Shown one piece after another: positions 1 to 7,239 of a DNA stretch of 22,713 bases. Under the pieces are notes generated by a model, which worked only from the letters and a program-made list of their open reading frames with translations, was not told the origin of the DNA and did not search any database. A program made the translations under genes and the position numbers. How positions within the stretch are numbered: position 1 is the first letter of the stretch; each line of letters opens with the position of its first letter. This DNA is from Lachnospiraceae bacterium (GTDB lineage Bacteria; Bacillota_A; Clostridia; Lachnospirales; Lachnospiraceae). The stretch covers positions 1-22,713 of the forward strand of contig JAFUEG010000171.1 in the NCBI GenBank assembly GCA_017464045.1, read 5' to 3'.

Positions 1-1824
1 AAGGTTACTGATTTTGGTATAGCAAAAGCTGCGTCTTCCAATACTTTAACTTCAGGTGCGATGGGAAGTGTTCACTACATTTCTCCGGAACAGGCCAGAG
101 GCGGTTATAGTGATGAGAGAAGTGATATATATTCACTTGGTATAACCATGTATGAGATGGTAACCGGAAGAGTACCGTTTGAAGGAGATAACAATGTATC
201 CGTAGCACTTATGCATATACAAAACGAGATGGTTTCGCCAAGAGAGTACTATCCGGATATATATGCAAGCTTTGAAAAGATAATCTTAAAGGCTACCCAG
301 AAAAAGCCGGAAAGAAGGTATCTTACGGCAAGTGCACTTATTGCTGACTTAAAGAGAGTTCAAAACAACCCTAATATAGATATAGTTGTAGCTCCTTCAG
401 GTATAACAAACAGTCCTACTCAGGAGTGGTCAAGGGAAGAGATAGAGGCTGTGAAAAATGCTGCTTCCGTAAAACCTGTACAGCAGCCTGTAAATGCATT
501 TTTTAATACCAATGTGCCTGTACAAAATGAGATGGGGGAGATGCGTCCTATACAGGGTATTTCAACAATACCTGTAAATAATCAAAGGATTAATGCTCTG
601 TTTGAAGAAGAGGATCCGTGGGAAGATGAAGAAGAGTATATACCTCCACAGCAACAAAGGAGAGGTAGTATTAAAAAAGTTCAGGATTATGATGAAGAAG
701 ATGATTATGACGATGATTATGATGATGGAGATATAGATCCTAATCTGAAAAAAGCAGTTATAGTTGGTGCGGTTGCTACGGCAGTTGTACTTGCTATAGT
801 TGTTATGGTTGTTTTGGGTAAGGTGCTCGGATGGTTTAAGTTTGGCGATAAAAATACTACCGTTGCGCCAACAAATGACGCTAATAATGTTTCTGAAGAA
901 ACGGCTCAGATTTCAATGGAAGATGTAATAGGAATTTCAGAGGAAGCTGCTATTAAGATTTTAAAAGATGCAGGTTTCACCAATGTTAAGTCTGTCCATG
1001 AAAATAATACTGAGGTTCAGGAGGGTTATGTATTTGAACAAAATATTGCCAAGGGTGAACCTACAGATGCTGATGCAGAGATAATTATAAAGGTTAGTGC
1101 GGGGGCAGAAGAAAAAACAGTTCCTGATGTGAAAAATTATGAAGATTCGCAGGCAATGACTATACTTCAGGAAGCAGGATTTACCTATACCCATGCTTAT
1201 GAGTATAGTGAAGATGTTGAAAAAAACAAGGTAGTTAGAACTGAGCCTGAGGGCGGATCTATGGCTAAGGAAGGCTCAAAGATAACTCTTGTTATAAGTA
1301 ATGGTAAGGAAGAAAAAAATGTTGAGGTTCCAAATCTCAACGGTTATACTCAGGCAGAGGCAGAAAATGCACTTGCATCAAAACAGTTGTCTGTTGGTAA
1401 TGTAACTCATGAAAACAGTGATAATGTGGCAGAAGGATACGTCATAAGACAGGGCGTAAAGAGTGGAACTGAGGTTCCTGAAGGAAGCGCAATTGATTTT
1501 GTTATAAGTGATGGCCCTGAAGAAAAGACAGTGACTTATACAGCAGATATTAAAGTCGATATAAGTGCTCCGACAAATGAGGTTGATGCGGAAGGCAATC
1601 CTGTTTCGTATGCAGGAAGAAGTGCTACAGTACGTGTTTCAAATGGAACTGCAACACAGGAGCAGACTGTTACTCTTAACACAGAGGGAAAAGCAAGTGC
1701 AAGTCTTAGCATAGCTGACCTGCCATCAAATAATGAAAACTTTACATATAGTGTATTTATTGATGGTAATGATGTTTCGGGAAACTTTGGCAAGACTCCG
1801 AGCATAACTTATAGAGAGAACTAA
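1..1824 (+). CDS. prkC: PASTA-domain Ser/Thr protein kinase PrkC (5' end outside window)
   Basis: Membrane eukaryotic-type Ser/Thr kinase (PknB/Stk/PrkC family) that senses peptidoglycan fragments or lipid II through extracellular PASTA repeats and phosphorylates cytoplasmic proteins. The frame is open from base 1, so the kinase N-lobe and catalytic loop lie upstream. Visible residues (counted from base 1): DFG at 4-6, activation segment ending in SPEQARG (28-34, the APE-like motif), rest of the C-lobe to ~120, a linker to ~250 with a very acidic Asp/Glu/Tyr tract just before a single membrane span (~252-277), then three PASTA repeats (about 306-370, 372-438, 441-504). A final ~100-residue Ser/Thr-rich segment (505-607) looks like an extra extracellular beta-domain. 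The stop is 1 bp before rsgA, the usual partner order. The first in-window ATG (61) is internal, not a start. Confidence 0.95.
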   Translation, partial: KVTDFGIAKAASSNTLTSGAMGSVHYISPEQARGGYSDERSDIYSLGITMYEMVTGRVPFEGDNNVSVALMHIQNEMVSPREYYPDIYASFEKIILKATQKKPERRYLTASALIADLKRVQNNPNIDIVVAPSGITNSPTQEWSREEIEAVKNAASVKPVQQPVNAFFNTNVPVQNEMGEMRPIQGISTIPVNNQRINALFEEEDPWEDEEEYIPPQQQRRGSIKKVQDYDEEDDYDDDYDDGDIDPNLKKAVIVGAVATAVVLAIVVMVVLGKVLGWFKFGDKNTTVAPTNDANNVSEETAQISMEDVIGISEEAAIKILKDAGFTNVKSVHENNTEVQEGYVFEQNIAKGEPTDADAEIIIKVSAGAEEKTVPDVKNYEDSQAMTILQEAGFTYTHAYEYSEDVEKNKVVRTEPEGGSMAKEGSKITLVISNGKEEKNVEVPNLNGYTQAEAENALASKQLSVGNVTHENSDNVAEGYVIRQGVKSGTEVPEGSAIDFVISDGPEEKTVTYTADIKVDISAPTNEVDAEGNPVSYAGRSATVRVSNGTATQEQTVTLNTEGKASASLSIADLPSNNENFTYSVFIDGNDVSGNFGKTPSITYREN

Positions 1825-1825
1825 T

Positions 1826-2716
1826 ATGACAGGTAAGATTATTAAAGGTGTAGGTGGATTTTATTATGTCCACCTACACAATAATTTTATATATGAGTGC
1901 AAAGCTAAAGGGGTTTTTAGAAATCAAAATATAAAGCCCATGATTGGTGATGATGTTGATATAGATATAATAAGCGAAAAGGACAAAACCGGTAATATTA
2001 TTTCTATCCATGAAAGAGCAAATTCTCTAATACGCCCGACTGTTTCCAATGTCAGTCAGGCAATTATTATTTTTGCCTTATCAAATCCTAAACCCAATTT
2101 TAATCTGCTTGACAGATTCCTGATAATGATGAGTTTACAGCATGTCGAAACCATAATATGCTTTAACAAATCGGATCTGGCTAATGACAGGGAAGTAAAT
2201 GAGATAAAAGACATATATACGTCCTGTGGATATGAGGTTATTATTACATCTACTAAGGAAACAGATGAAGAAAAAAGCGGAATAGGAAAGTTAAAAAGTA
2301 AATTAGTAAATAAAACCACGGTGTTGGCAGGTCCGTCAGGTGTTGGAAAATCATCTATAGTAAATGCGGTATGTCCTGATATAGATACAAAGACAGGCAG
2401 TATAAGCGATAAGATAAAAAGAGGTAAACATACAACAAGACATACTGAACTTATGTGCATCGATAAGGATTCATATATACTTGACACACCGGGCTTTAGC
2501 TCATTGTATGTAGAGGATATAGAACCTGAGGACTTAAAGTATTACTATAATGAGTTTGAACCATATGAGGGAAGATGCCGATTTAACGGATGTGTTCATA
2601 TAAATGAGCCTGATTGTGCTGTAAAAGAAGCACTTGACAAAGAAAACATAAGCAGTCTGAGATATGAGAATTATAAACAGCTTTTTGGTGAGTTAAAAGA
2701 AAAGAGGAAATGGTAG
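1826..2716 (+). CDS. rsgA: Ribosome small-subunit biogenesis GTPase RsgA (YloQ/YjeQ)
   Basis: Circularly permuted GTPase that acts in late 30S subunit maturation. 296 residues, normal length. N-terminal OB-fold (~1-68), then the permuted G motifs in the expected order G4-G1-G3: NKSD (114-117), P-loop GPSGVGKSS (169-177), DTPGF (220-224). The C-terminal zinc-binding segment has Cys251, Cys256, His258 and Cys264 in the family spacing. The ATG lies one base after the prkC stop, with a weak GAGAG site inside the end of prkC, so translation is probably coupled. It is followed one base later by rpe. The prkC-rsgA-rpe-thiN order is common in Firmicutes and supports the call. Confidence 0.97.
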   Translation: MTGKIIKGVGGFYYVHLHNNFIYECKAKGVFRNQNIKPMIGDDVDIDIISEKDKTGNIISIHERANSLIRPTVSNVSQAIIIFALSNPKPNFNLLDRFLIMMSLQHVETIICFNKSDLANDREVNEIKDIYTSCGYEVIITSTKETDEEKSGIGKLKSKLVNKTTVLAGPSGVGKSSIVNAVCPDIDTKTGSISDKIKRGKHTTRHTELMCIDKDSYILDTPGFSSLYVEDIEPEDLKYYYNEFEPYEGRCRFNGCVHINEPDCAVKEALDKENISSLRYENYKQLFGELKEKRKW

Positions 2717-2717
2717 A

Positions 2718-3371
2718 ATGAATAATATTCTTTCACCTTCATTACTTTCAATTGATTTTAATAATATTGAAAAAAATGCAAATGTACTTGATAATGCGGG
2801 AGTAAAATGGTATCACCTTGATGTAATGGACGGTGCATTTGTACCCAATATATCCTTTGGTCCGCCGGTTATTAAGGCGATAAGAAAGGTTACAGATGCG
2901 TTTTTTGATGTGCATCTTATGATTAATGAACCAAAGAGATATATAGATGCATTTAAGGATGCGGGTGCTGATATTTTAACTGTTCACTATGAGGCATGTG
3001 AGGATTTGGACGATACAATCAGTCTTATAAGGGAGGCAGGACTTAAATGCGGACTTGCTATAAATCCTGAGACCGATACAGAAGTAGTTAAGCCTTATAT
3101 TGATAAGGTGGATATGATTCTTGTCATGAGTGTTCATCCCGGCTTCGGAGGACAGAAATTCATGCCTGCAGCCATTGAAAAGCTTAAAAAGGTAAAAGAG
3201 TGGTCTAAGGAGATAAATCCTGATCTGCTTATCGAGGTAGATGGAGGTATCAATTTTGATAATGTAAGCACAGTTCTTGACGCAGGTGCAAATGTTATCG
3301 TTGCCGGTTCTGCCTGCTTTAACGGTGATATAGCAGAAAATGTAAGTCGTTTCTTTGAGGTGCTTGGCTGA
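2718..3371 (+). CDS. rpe: Ribulose-phosphate 3-epimerase
   Basis: Interconverts D-ribulose 5-phosphate and D-xylulose 5-phosphate in the pentose phosphate pathway; cytoplasmic TIM barrel. 217 residues, normal length. Family signatures: SPSLLSIDF at the N-terminus, HLDVMDGAFVPNISFGP (33-49), FDVHLMI (63-69), VHPGFGGQKF (139-148) and EVDGGIN (173-179). The metal/catalytic residues His33, Asp35, His66 and Asp175 are all present. The RBS (AAAGAGGAAA) lies within the last codons of rsgA. The stop codon overlaps the ATG of thiN (TGATG), indicating translational coupling. Confidence 0.97.
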   Translation: MNNILSPSLLSIDFNNIEKNANVLDNAGVKWYHLDVMDGAFVPNISFGPPVIKAIRKVTDAFFDVHLMINEPKRYIDAFKDAGADILTVHYEACEDLDDTISLIREAGLKCGLAINPETDTEVVKPYIDKVDMILVMSVHPGFGGQKFMPAAIEKLKKVKEWSKEINPDLLIEVDGGINFDNVSTVLDAGANVIVAGSACFNGDIAENVSRFFEVLG

Positions 3372-4030
3372 TGAATGAAATAATAATAGTAACCGGTGGG
3401 GAGATAGATGATACGCTTGTCAGTGATTCGATAAATCATTCTGAAAATCCATACATAATAGGTGTTGATAAGGGTATCGAAGCACTTGAAAGACTTAATA
3501 TAAAACCGGATTTACTTATAGGAGATTTTGATTCGGCAGGTGAGAGCATAAAGAAAAAATATGCACCCGATGAAAGAACAATAATTCTAAATCCCGAAAA
3601 GAATTTGACTGATACGCATGCGGCTTTGATAGAAGCCGTTAAGCTTGCTAAAAAGAATAAGTCTTCAATTACCATACTTGGTGCTACGGGTAAAAGAATA
3701 GACCATCTGCTTGGTAATATAGGAATTTTGAGATATTGCCTTGATAATAATATAGATGCATGTATAATTGACAGGTATAATAAAATCCGGATGATGGATA
3801 AGAATAAGGATATCATCATAAAGGAAAAGGATTTATACGGAAAATTTATATCCCTTATACCATTTACCGATAAGGTGGAAGGAATTATGCTTGAGGGATT
3901 TAAATATATACCAAAGGGTGGAGTACTGGTTAAGGATGATACCCTTGGGATAAGTAATGAATTAATAAAGGAGGAAGGTCGTATATCGATTAAAAGCGGA
4001 TATTTGCTTTTACTTGAGACCGGAGATTAA
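3371..4030 (+). CDS. thiN: Thiamine pyrophosphokinase
   Basis: Transfers pyrophosphate from ATP to thiamine, giving thiamine pyrophosphate. 219 residues, normal length. Visible signatures: GVDKGIEAL (31-39), GDFDS (51-55, acidic metal/ATP-binding motif), NPEKNLTDTHAAL (74-86) and LGATGKRIDH (103-112, thiamine/ATP site); then a C-terminal beta domain. The ATG overlaps the rpe stop by one base. No TPP riboswitch-like leader is present, since there is no intergenic space; expression therefore follows the prkC-rsgA-rpe transcript. The next gene, putP, starts two bases after its stop. Confidence 0.95.
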   Translation: MNEIIIVTGGEIDDTLVSDSINHSENPYIIGVDKGIEALERLNIKPDLLIGDFDSAGESIKKKYAPDERTIILNPEKNLTDTHAALIEAVKLAKKNKSSITILGATGKRIDHLLGNIGILRYCLDNNIDACIIDRYNKIRMMDKNKDIIIKEKDLYGKFISLIPFTDKVEGIMLEGFKYIPKGGVLVKDDTLGISNELIKEEGRISIKSGYLLLLETGD

Positions 4031-4032
4031 TT

Positions 4033-5574
4033 ATGACAGGTTGGATTGTGTTTGCGTTTGTGCTCTATATGAGTGGAATGCTTATTATCGGAATATCAAC
4101 TGCAAAGAAAAACAAAAATGCAGATGATTATTTCTTGGGAGGAAGAAACTTAGGAGGATGGGTTGCAGCTCTTTCAGCTCAGGCATCTGATATGAGTGGA
4201 TGGCTGTTGATGGGACTTCCGGGATGTATCTATGCATTTGGTACAAATCAGGCATGGATAGCTATAGGTCTTTTCATAGGAACAGTACTTAACTGGATTT
4301 TTATAGCCGGAAGATTAAGAAGATATACCATAAGAGCAGGTAATGCTCTTACTATACCGGAATACTTAAGCAACAGATTCGGAGATAAAAAGAAGATACT
4401 TATGGCTATATCAGCTGTAGTAATACTTATATTTTTCCTTGTATATACCGCATCGGCTTTTGCTGCAGGAGGAAAGCTTTTTTCTTCGATTGCAAAGATT
4501 GATTATCATACTGCACTTTTTGTAGGAGCTGCAGTTATACTTGCATATACATTTTTAGGCGGTTTCCTTGCAGTATGTAAGACAGACTTTATACAGGGTA
4601 TGATGATGCTTATAGGAATTCTTGCCGTTCCGATAGTTGCAGTTATGCTTATGGGTACAGGCAGCATAATTCCTAATCTTATAGACAGTGGCGTTGAGGA
4701 TGCCAGTGATTTCCTCAATATATTTGTTGAAAACGGCAAACCGATAACTGCCATGAGTATAGCTTCACAGCTTGCCTGGGGACTCGGTTACTGCGGTATG
4801 CCTCATATCTTAGTAAGATTTATGGCAATTAAGGATGAAAAGGAGCTTTCAAAGTCCAAGAAGGTGGCTATCGTATGGGTACTCCTTTCACTTGTAGTAG
4901 CTTGTATAATAGGTGTTATAGGAAGAGCATATCTTTTCCCTACAGTGCTTTCAACAGAGGGCTCACAGTATGAAAATGTTTACATTGAAATGATAATGAA
5001 GATGTTTACCGAGGATATTAAGATACCTTTTATAGGAGGTCTTTTGCTTTGTGGTATACTTGCGGCAATTATGTCTACGGCAGACTCACAGCTTTTGGTA
5101 TCTTCCTCATCCATATCTCAGGATTTATTTAAGGGAGTTTTCTTTAAGGACTTAAAGGAAAAAACGGTTTTACTTATAGCAAGAGTTTGTGTATTTGTAA
5201 TAGCGATAATTGCATTCTTTATAGCATGGAATCCGGATTCAAGTATCATGGGACTTGTATCTGATGCATGGGCAGGACTTGGTGCGGCATTTGGTCCAAC
5301 TATACTTATGTCCCTTTACTGGAAGAGGATAAATCTTCCGGGAGCGGCAGCAGGTATGATAAGCGGTGCCGGAACAGTTATCCTTTGGGATTATATCAAG
5401 CTTGTAGACATGGACGGTGCCAAGGTTACACTGGCTACTTATACAGGAGCATATTCACTTCTTATAGGATTCTTCGTAAGCCTTGCATTTATTGTGATAG
5501 TATCGCTTATAACACCTAAGGTCAGTGAAGAAATCGAAAAAGAATTTGATGATGTAAAAAATGGAATTGTATAA
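4033..5574 (+). CDS. putP: Sodium/proline symporter (PutP, SSS family)
   Basis: Na+-coupled proline uptake across the cytoplasmic membrane. 513 residues, about 13 hydrophobic spans, as expected for PutP. Strong family matches: DDYFLGGRNLGGWVAALSA, then QASDMSGWLLMGLPG (Na+/proline-binding region of helix 2), GGFLAV near residue 177, GLGYCGMPHILVRFMA, ILAAIMSTADSQLLVSSS, and AWAGLGAAFGP. The substrate is assigned by similarity to E. coli PutP; a related SSS substrate cannot be excluded. It starts two bases after thiN with an RBS (CGGAG) inside that gene, so it belongs to the same transcript. Two hairpin terminators follow. Confidence 0.92.
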   Translation: MTGWIVFAFVLYMSGMLIIGISTAKKNKNADDYFLGGRNLGGWVAALSAQASDMSGWLLMGLPGCIYAFGTNQAWIAIGLFIGTVLNWIFIAGRLRRYTIRAGNALTIPEYLSNRFGDKKKILMAISAVVILIFFLVYTASAFAAGGKLFSSIAKIDYHTALFVGAAVILAYTFLGGFLAVCKTDFIQGMMMLIGILAVPIVAVMLMGTGSIIPNLIDSGVEDASDFLNIFVENGKPITAMSIASQLAWGLGYCGMPHILVRFMAIKDEKELSKSKKVAIVWVLLSLVVACIIGVIGRAYLFPTVLSTEGSQYENVYIEMIMKMFTEDIKIPFIGGLLLCGILAAIMSTADSQLLVSSSSISQDLFKGVFFKDLKEKTVLLIARVCVFVIAIIAFFIAWNPDSSIMGLVSDAWAGLGAAFGPTILMSLYWKRINLPGAAAGMISGAGTVILWDYIKLVDMDGAKVTLATYTGAYSLLIGFFVSLAFIVIVSLITPKVSEEIEKEFDDVKNGIV

Positions 5575-5586
5575 GGTATAATACAT

Positions 5587-5646
5587 AAAAAACAGATGCA
5601 CGCATATAACGTTTGCACTTAACGATATGCTTAGCATCTGTTTTTA
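5587..5646 (+). terminator. Rho-independent terminator after putP
   Basis: Outer stem of 12 bp: AAAAACAGATGC (5588-5599) pairs perfectly with GCATCTGTTTTT (5634-5645). The enclosed segment forms a second stem, GCATAT (5602-5607) with ATATGC (5625-5630), topped by CGTT/AACG (5610-5613 with 5621-5624). The 3' arm is a run of T. It starts 13 bases after the putP stop. Confidence 0.85.
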
Positions 5647-5667
5647 TATAACCGTTATTTTGTATAT

Positions 5668-5703
5668 AATAAAATGCCGGTGGAACAAAACCGGCATTTT
5701 ATT
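5668..5703. terminator. Second, bidirectional-looking terminator hairpin
   Basis: Perfect 14-bp stem AATAAAATGCCGGT (5668-5681) with ACCGGCATTTTATT (5690-5703), 8-base loop. GC-rich core (GCCGG) flanked by A on one side and T on the other, so it could act on both strands. It backs up the terminator immediately before it and isolates putP from the rlmH region. Confidence 0.8.
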
Positions 5704-5734
5704 AACAAAATTATATAATTTAAAGAGAGGATTT

Positions 5735-5827
5735 ATGAAAAACTATATTATTAATATAAACCATAATTATGAACAAATTATGACAAGAATAACAACTTTA
5801 CGTAAAGAAATTAAGAATAATAAGTAA
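5735..5827 (+). CDS. Candidate 30-residue small protein, unknown
   Basis: ATG at 5735 preceded by AAAGAGAGG (5722-5730) at a short spacing of four bases; 30 codons, stop TAA 5825-5827. Product is Asn/Ile/Lys-rich and basic, ending in TTLRKEIKNNK; no signal peptide or recognisable motif. It sits just after the two terminators, and the only promoter-like element is a TATAAT (5665-5670) inside the second hairpin without a good -35. The composition is what random AT-rich sequence would also give. Not recognised; reality uncertain. Confidence 0.25.
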   Translation: MKNYIININHNYEQIMTRITTLRKEIKNNK

Positions 5828-5938
5828 AATAAAATGTTAAAAAGATATTTTTTGATTTTCGGACAAAATGATAGAGGATAACGGGTAAAATTACAATATA
5901 AAAGATATGATAAATCAGTTTGATAAGAGGGCAGGATA
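5828..5938 (+). other. AT-rich leader of rlmH
   Basis: About 110 bases without a gene. It must carry the rlmH promoter, because two terminators lie upstream. A TTGATT (5852-5857) and a TAAAAT (5886-5891) are present but their spacing is wrong for one sigma-A promoter, so I do not call one. The RBS-like AGAGGGCAGG ends three bases before the TTG start. Confidence 0.3.
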
Positions 5939-6394
5939 TTGGATATAAAGCTTATAGTTGTCGGAAAAGTGAAAGAAGAGTATTACAGAAAAAAGCTTGA
6001 TGAGTTTAAAAATAAAATAAATTCAGGATATGAATATAAAATAAATATAATCGAAGTCCCTGATGAGAGCATACCCGATAAGCAAAACGACATAATTATA
6101 AACAACATAAAAGCCAAAGAGGGTAAAAGGATTTTATCTAAGATAGATAGGAATGATTATGTAGCAGCTCTTTGTATAGATGGTAAGACGACAGACAATA
6201 GAAGTCTTAAGGAACTTATAAAAAGAGCAGAAGCAAATTATAAGTCATCATTTGTTCTGGTTATTGGTGGTTCTTTGGGACTCTCCGAGGATGTGATAAA
6301 GCGTGCAGATTATAAGCTTAGTATATCCGGCATGACATTTCCTCATCAGCTTATGAGGGTAGTGATGCTTGAGATATTGTATAACATTAATTAA
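5939..6394 (+). CDS. rlmH: 23S rRNA pseudouridine-1915 N3-methyltransferase RlmH, lacking the C-terminal tail
   Basis: Small SPOUT-family methyltransferase acting on pseudouridine 1915 of 23S rRNA as a dimer. 151 residues against ~159 for the family. TTG start at 5939 is forced: an in-frame TAA lies at 5924-5926, with no ATG/GTG between, and a GAGGGCAGG site precedes it. Conserved: LIVVGKVKEEY (5-15), the SAM-knot motif VIGGSLGLSEDV (108-119), KLSISGMTFPHQLMR (126-140). After LMR the protein reads VVMLEILYNIN and stops, whereas Bacillus-type RlmH continues to EQIYRAFRI...PYHK; about ten residues are gone. The other two frames downstream do not encode the tail, so this is not a simple frameshift. 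The missing tail is present in the facing gene at 6512-6907. The name is secure; activity alone is doubtful. Confidence 0.9.
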   Translation: MDIKLIVVGKVKEEYYRKKLDEFKNKINSGYEYKINIIEVPDESIPDKQNDIIINNIKAKEGKRILSKIDRNDYVAALCIDGKTTDNRSLKELIKRAEANYKSSFVLVIGGSLGLSEDVIKRADYKLSISGMTFPHQLMRVVMLEILYNIN

Positions 6395-6511
6395 CGCATG
6401 ACCGCTTGCTATGACTTTAGCAGGTTATTTTAAAGAAAAGAATTTAAAATCAAAAAACTATTGATATTTTTTATATATTATATCCTAATGTCGCTGGTTG
6501 ATTATTTATCT
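6395..6511. other. Convergent intergenic gap between the two rlmH-family genes
   Basis: 117 AT-rich bases. A short hairpin (TGCTA 6408-6412 with TAGCA, loop TGACTT) lies just after rlmH and may serve as a weak terminator, but the T-tract is poor. No tail-coding remnant of rlmH is visible in any frame. Confidence 0.35.
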
Positions 6512-6907
6512 TTATTTATGATAATTAATATTATTAATTATTGTGTATGCTCTGTATATTTGTTCGGTAAGACATACTGCGGCTATATCATTTCCAAGGT
6601 GCATTGAAGATAGAGTGAATGTCTCATAATCAGACATTGGTTTATCCGAGATAATAAATTCTATGCAGGAATAACCTGAGATATTAATATCTGTAATCAT
6701 TTTAGCAATTTCCTCTGAGGTGCATGAATCAGTACCATAATTTATAATAAATACATAAGATTTTTTTTGAACTGAAAGCTTTGCAATATCCTTGTAAAGT
6801 TTCTTTTTTATATTGGCAAAAGGAAGAGTTCTTTTTATATATTCATTCAAAGCTTTCTCGTATTCTGTATCAAGTTTTTTTCCTTCTATATGTAAAATAA
6901 TATCCAT
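6512..6907 (-). CDS. Diverged RlmH paralogue: C-terminal tail kept, SAM-binding motif lost
   Basis: 131 residues, read right to left. Aligned by eye with Bacillus-type RlmH it shows the same frame of features: GKKLDTEYEKALNEYIKR (9-26) against GK..Y...EY.KR, TSEEIAKMI (63-71) against TSEELADTI, and LSSMHLGNDIAAVCLTEQ (99-116) against KLSFSKMTFPHQLMRLILVEQ, then IYRAYTIINNINYHK (117-131), a near-perfect RlmH C-terminus. About 20 residues near position 40 and ~7 in the knot are deleted, and the SAM motif GGSLGLS is replaced by ISDKPMS (86-92); FPHQLMR is replaced by HLGNDIA. It is therefore unlikely to bind SAM. GGAG lies 11 bases upstream of the ATG. It faces rlmH, which lacks exactly this tail. 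I infer a partner subunit; a decaying duplicate is the alternative. Confidence 0.8.
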   Translation of the reverse strand: MDIILHIEGKKLDTEYEKALNEYIKRTLPFANIKKKLYKDIAKLSVQKKSYVFIINYGTDSCTSEEIAKMITDINISGYSCIEFIISDKPMSDYETFTLSSMHLGNDIAAVCLTEQIYRAYTIINNINYHK

Positions 6908-7107
6908 AGAATTTGTTTCTCCGATTATTTACTTTTTTATCTTTTAATATAATATAGATATGATATCATAAAAAATTATTTCTGCAATTCTTAAATAATA
7001 TATCAAAAGAATAAAATGTTTAACTTTAAAACAAAGACTTTTTATTTAATCTAAAAATCAATCAAAATCTCTGCTTTGTGAAAAATGCACAAAAGAAATT
7101 GTTATAA
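6908..7107. other. Divergent intergenic region between the rlmH paralogue and the galactanase
   Basis: Very AT-rich. For the - strand gene it holds the RBS (GGAG, complement of 6919-6922) and must hold its promoter; TATATT/TATTAT-like -10 candidates lie around 6945-6958 (complement) but no clear -35. A 12-bp perfect palindrome TATGATATCATA occupies 6959-6970. Near the + promoter there is an inverted repeat TTTGTG (7075-7080) N7 CACAAA (7088-7093), a possible activator or repressor site. No ORF is supported here. Confidence 0.4.
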
Positions 7108-7137
7108 TTGTCAATTTACGAATTGGGTAGTTATGAT
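7108..7137 (+). promoter_or_regulatory. Probable sigma-A promoter of the galactanase gene
   Basis: -35 TTGTCA (7108-7113), 18-base spacer, -10 TATGAT (7132-7137); five of six matches to consensus in each box. Predicted start near 7144, giving a leader of about 95 bases. The spacer contains the imperfect inverted repeat CAATT (7112-7116) / AATTG (7121-7125). Confidence 0.6.
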
Positions 7138-7158
7138 ATATACTAAAAATCAGATGGA

Positions 7159-7183
7159 CAACCGGTTGCGCAACATTGCGCAA
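7159..7183. promoter_or_regulatory. Cluster of CpG-centred palindromes, probable operator in the galactanase leader
   Basis: CAACCGGTTG (7159-7168) overlaps GTTGCGCAAC (7165-7174), and a second TTGCGCAA (7176-7183) follows exactly 10 bp after the first TTGCGCAA (7166-7173). All are perfect palindromes centred on CG, the usual form of LacI-family operators. They lie just downstream of the predicted start, where a bound repressor would block transcription. The region is far more GC-rich than its surroundings. The regulator is not in the window. Confidence 0.6.
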
Positions 7184-7239
7184 TTTCCACAAAAAAGCAC
7201 GTGAAATGACAAAAAATATTAAATTAAGGAGGTTATTTA

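Noticed and set aside
5587..5703. Riboswitch or CRISPR-like repeats
   Set aside because: The two hairpins differ in sequence, have T-tracts and follow a gene end; they are terminators.
5627..5827. 66-residue ORF reading through the second terminator
   Set aside because: Its first half is encoded by the two terminator hairpins; only the downstream ATG at 5735 has an RBS.
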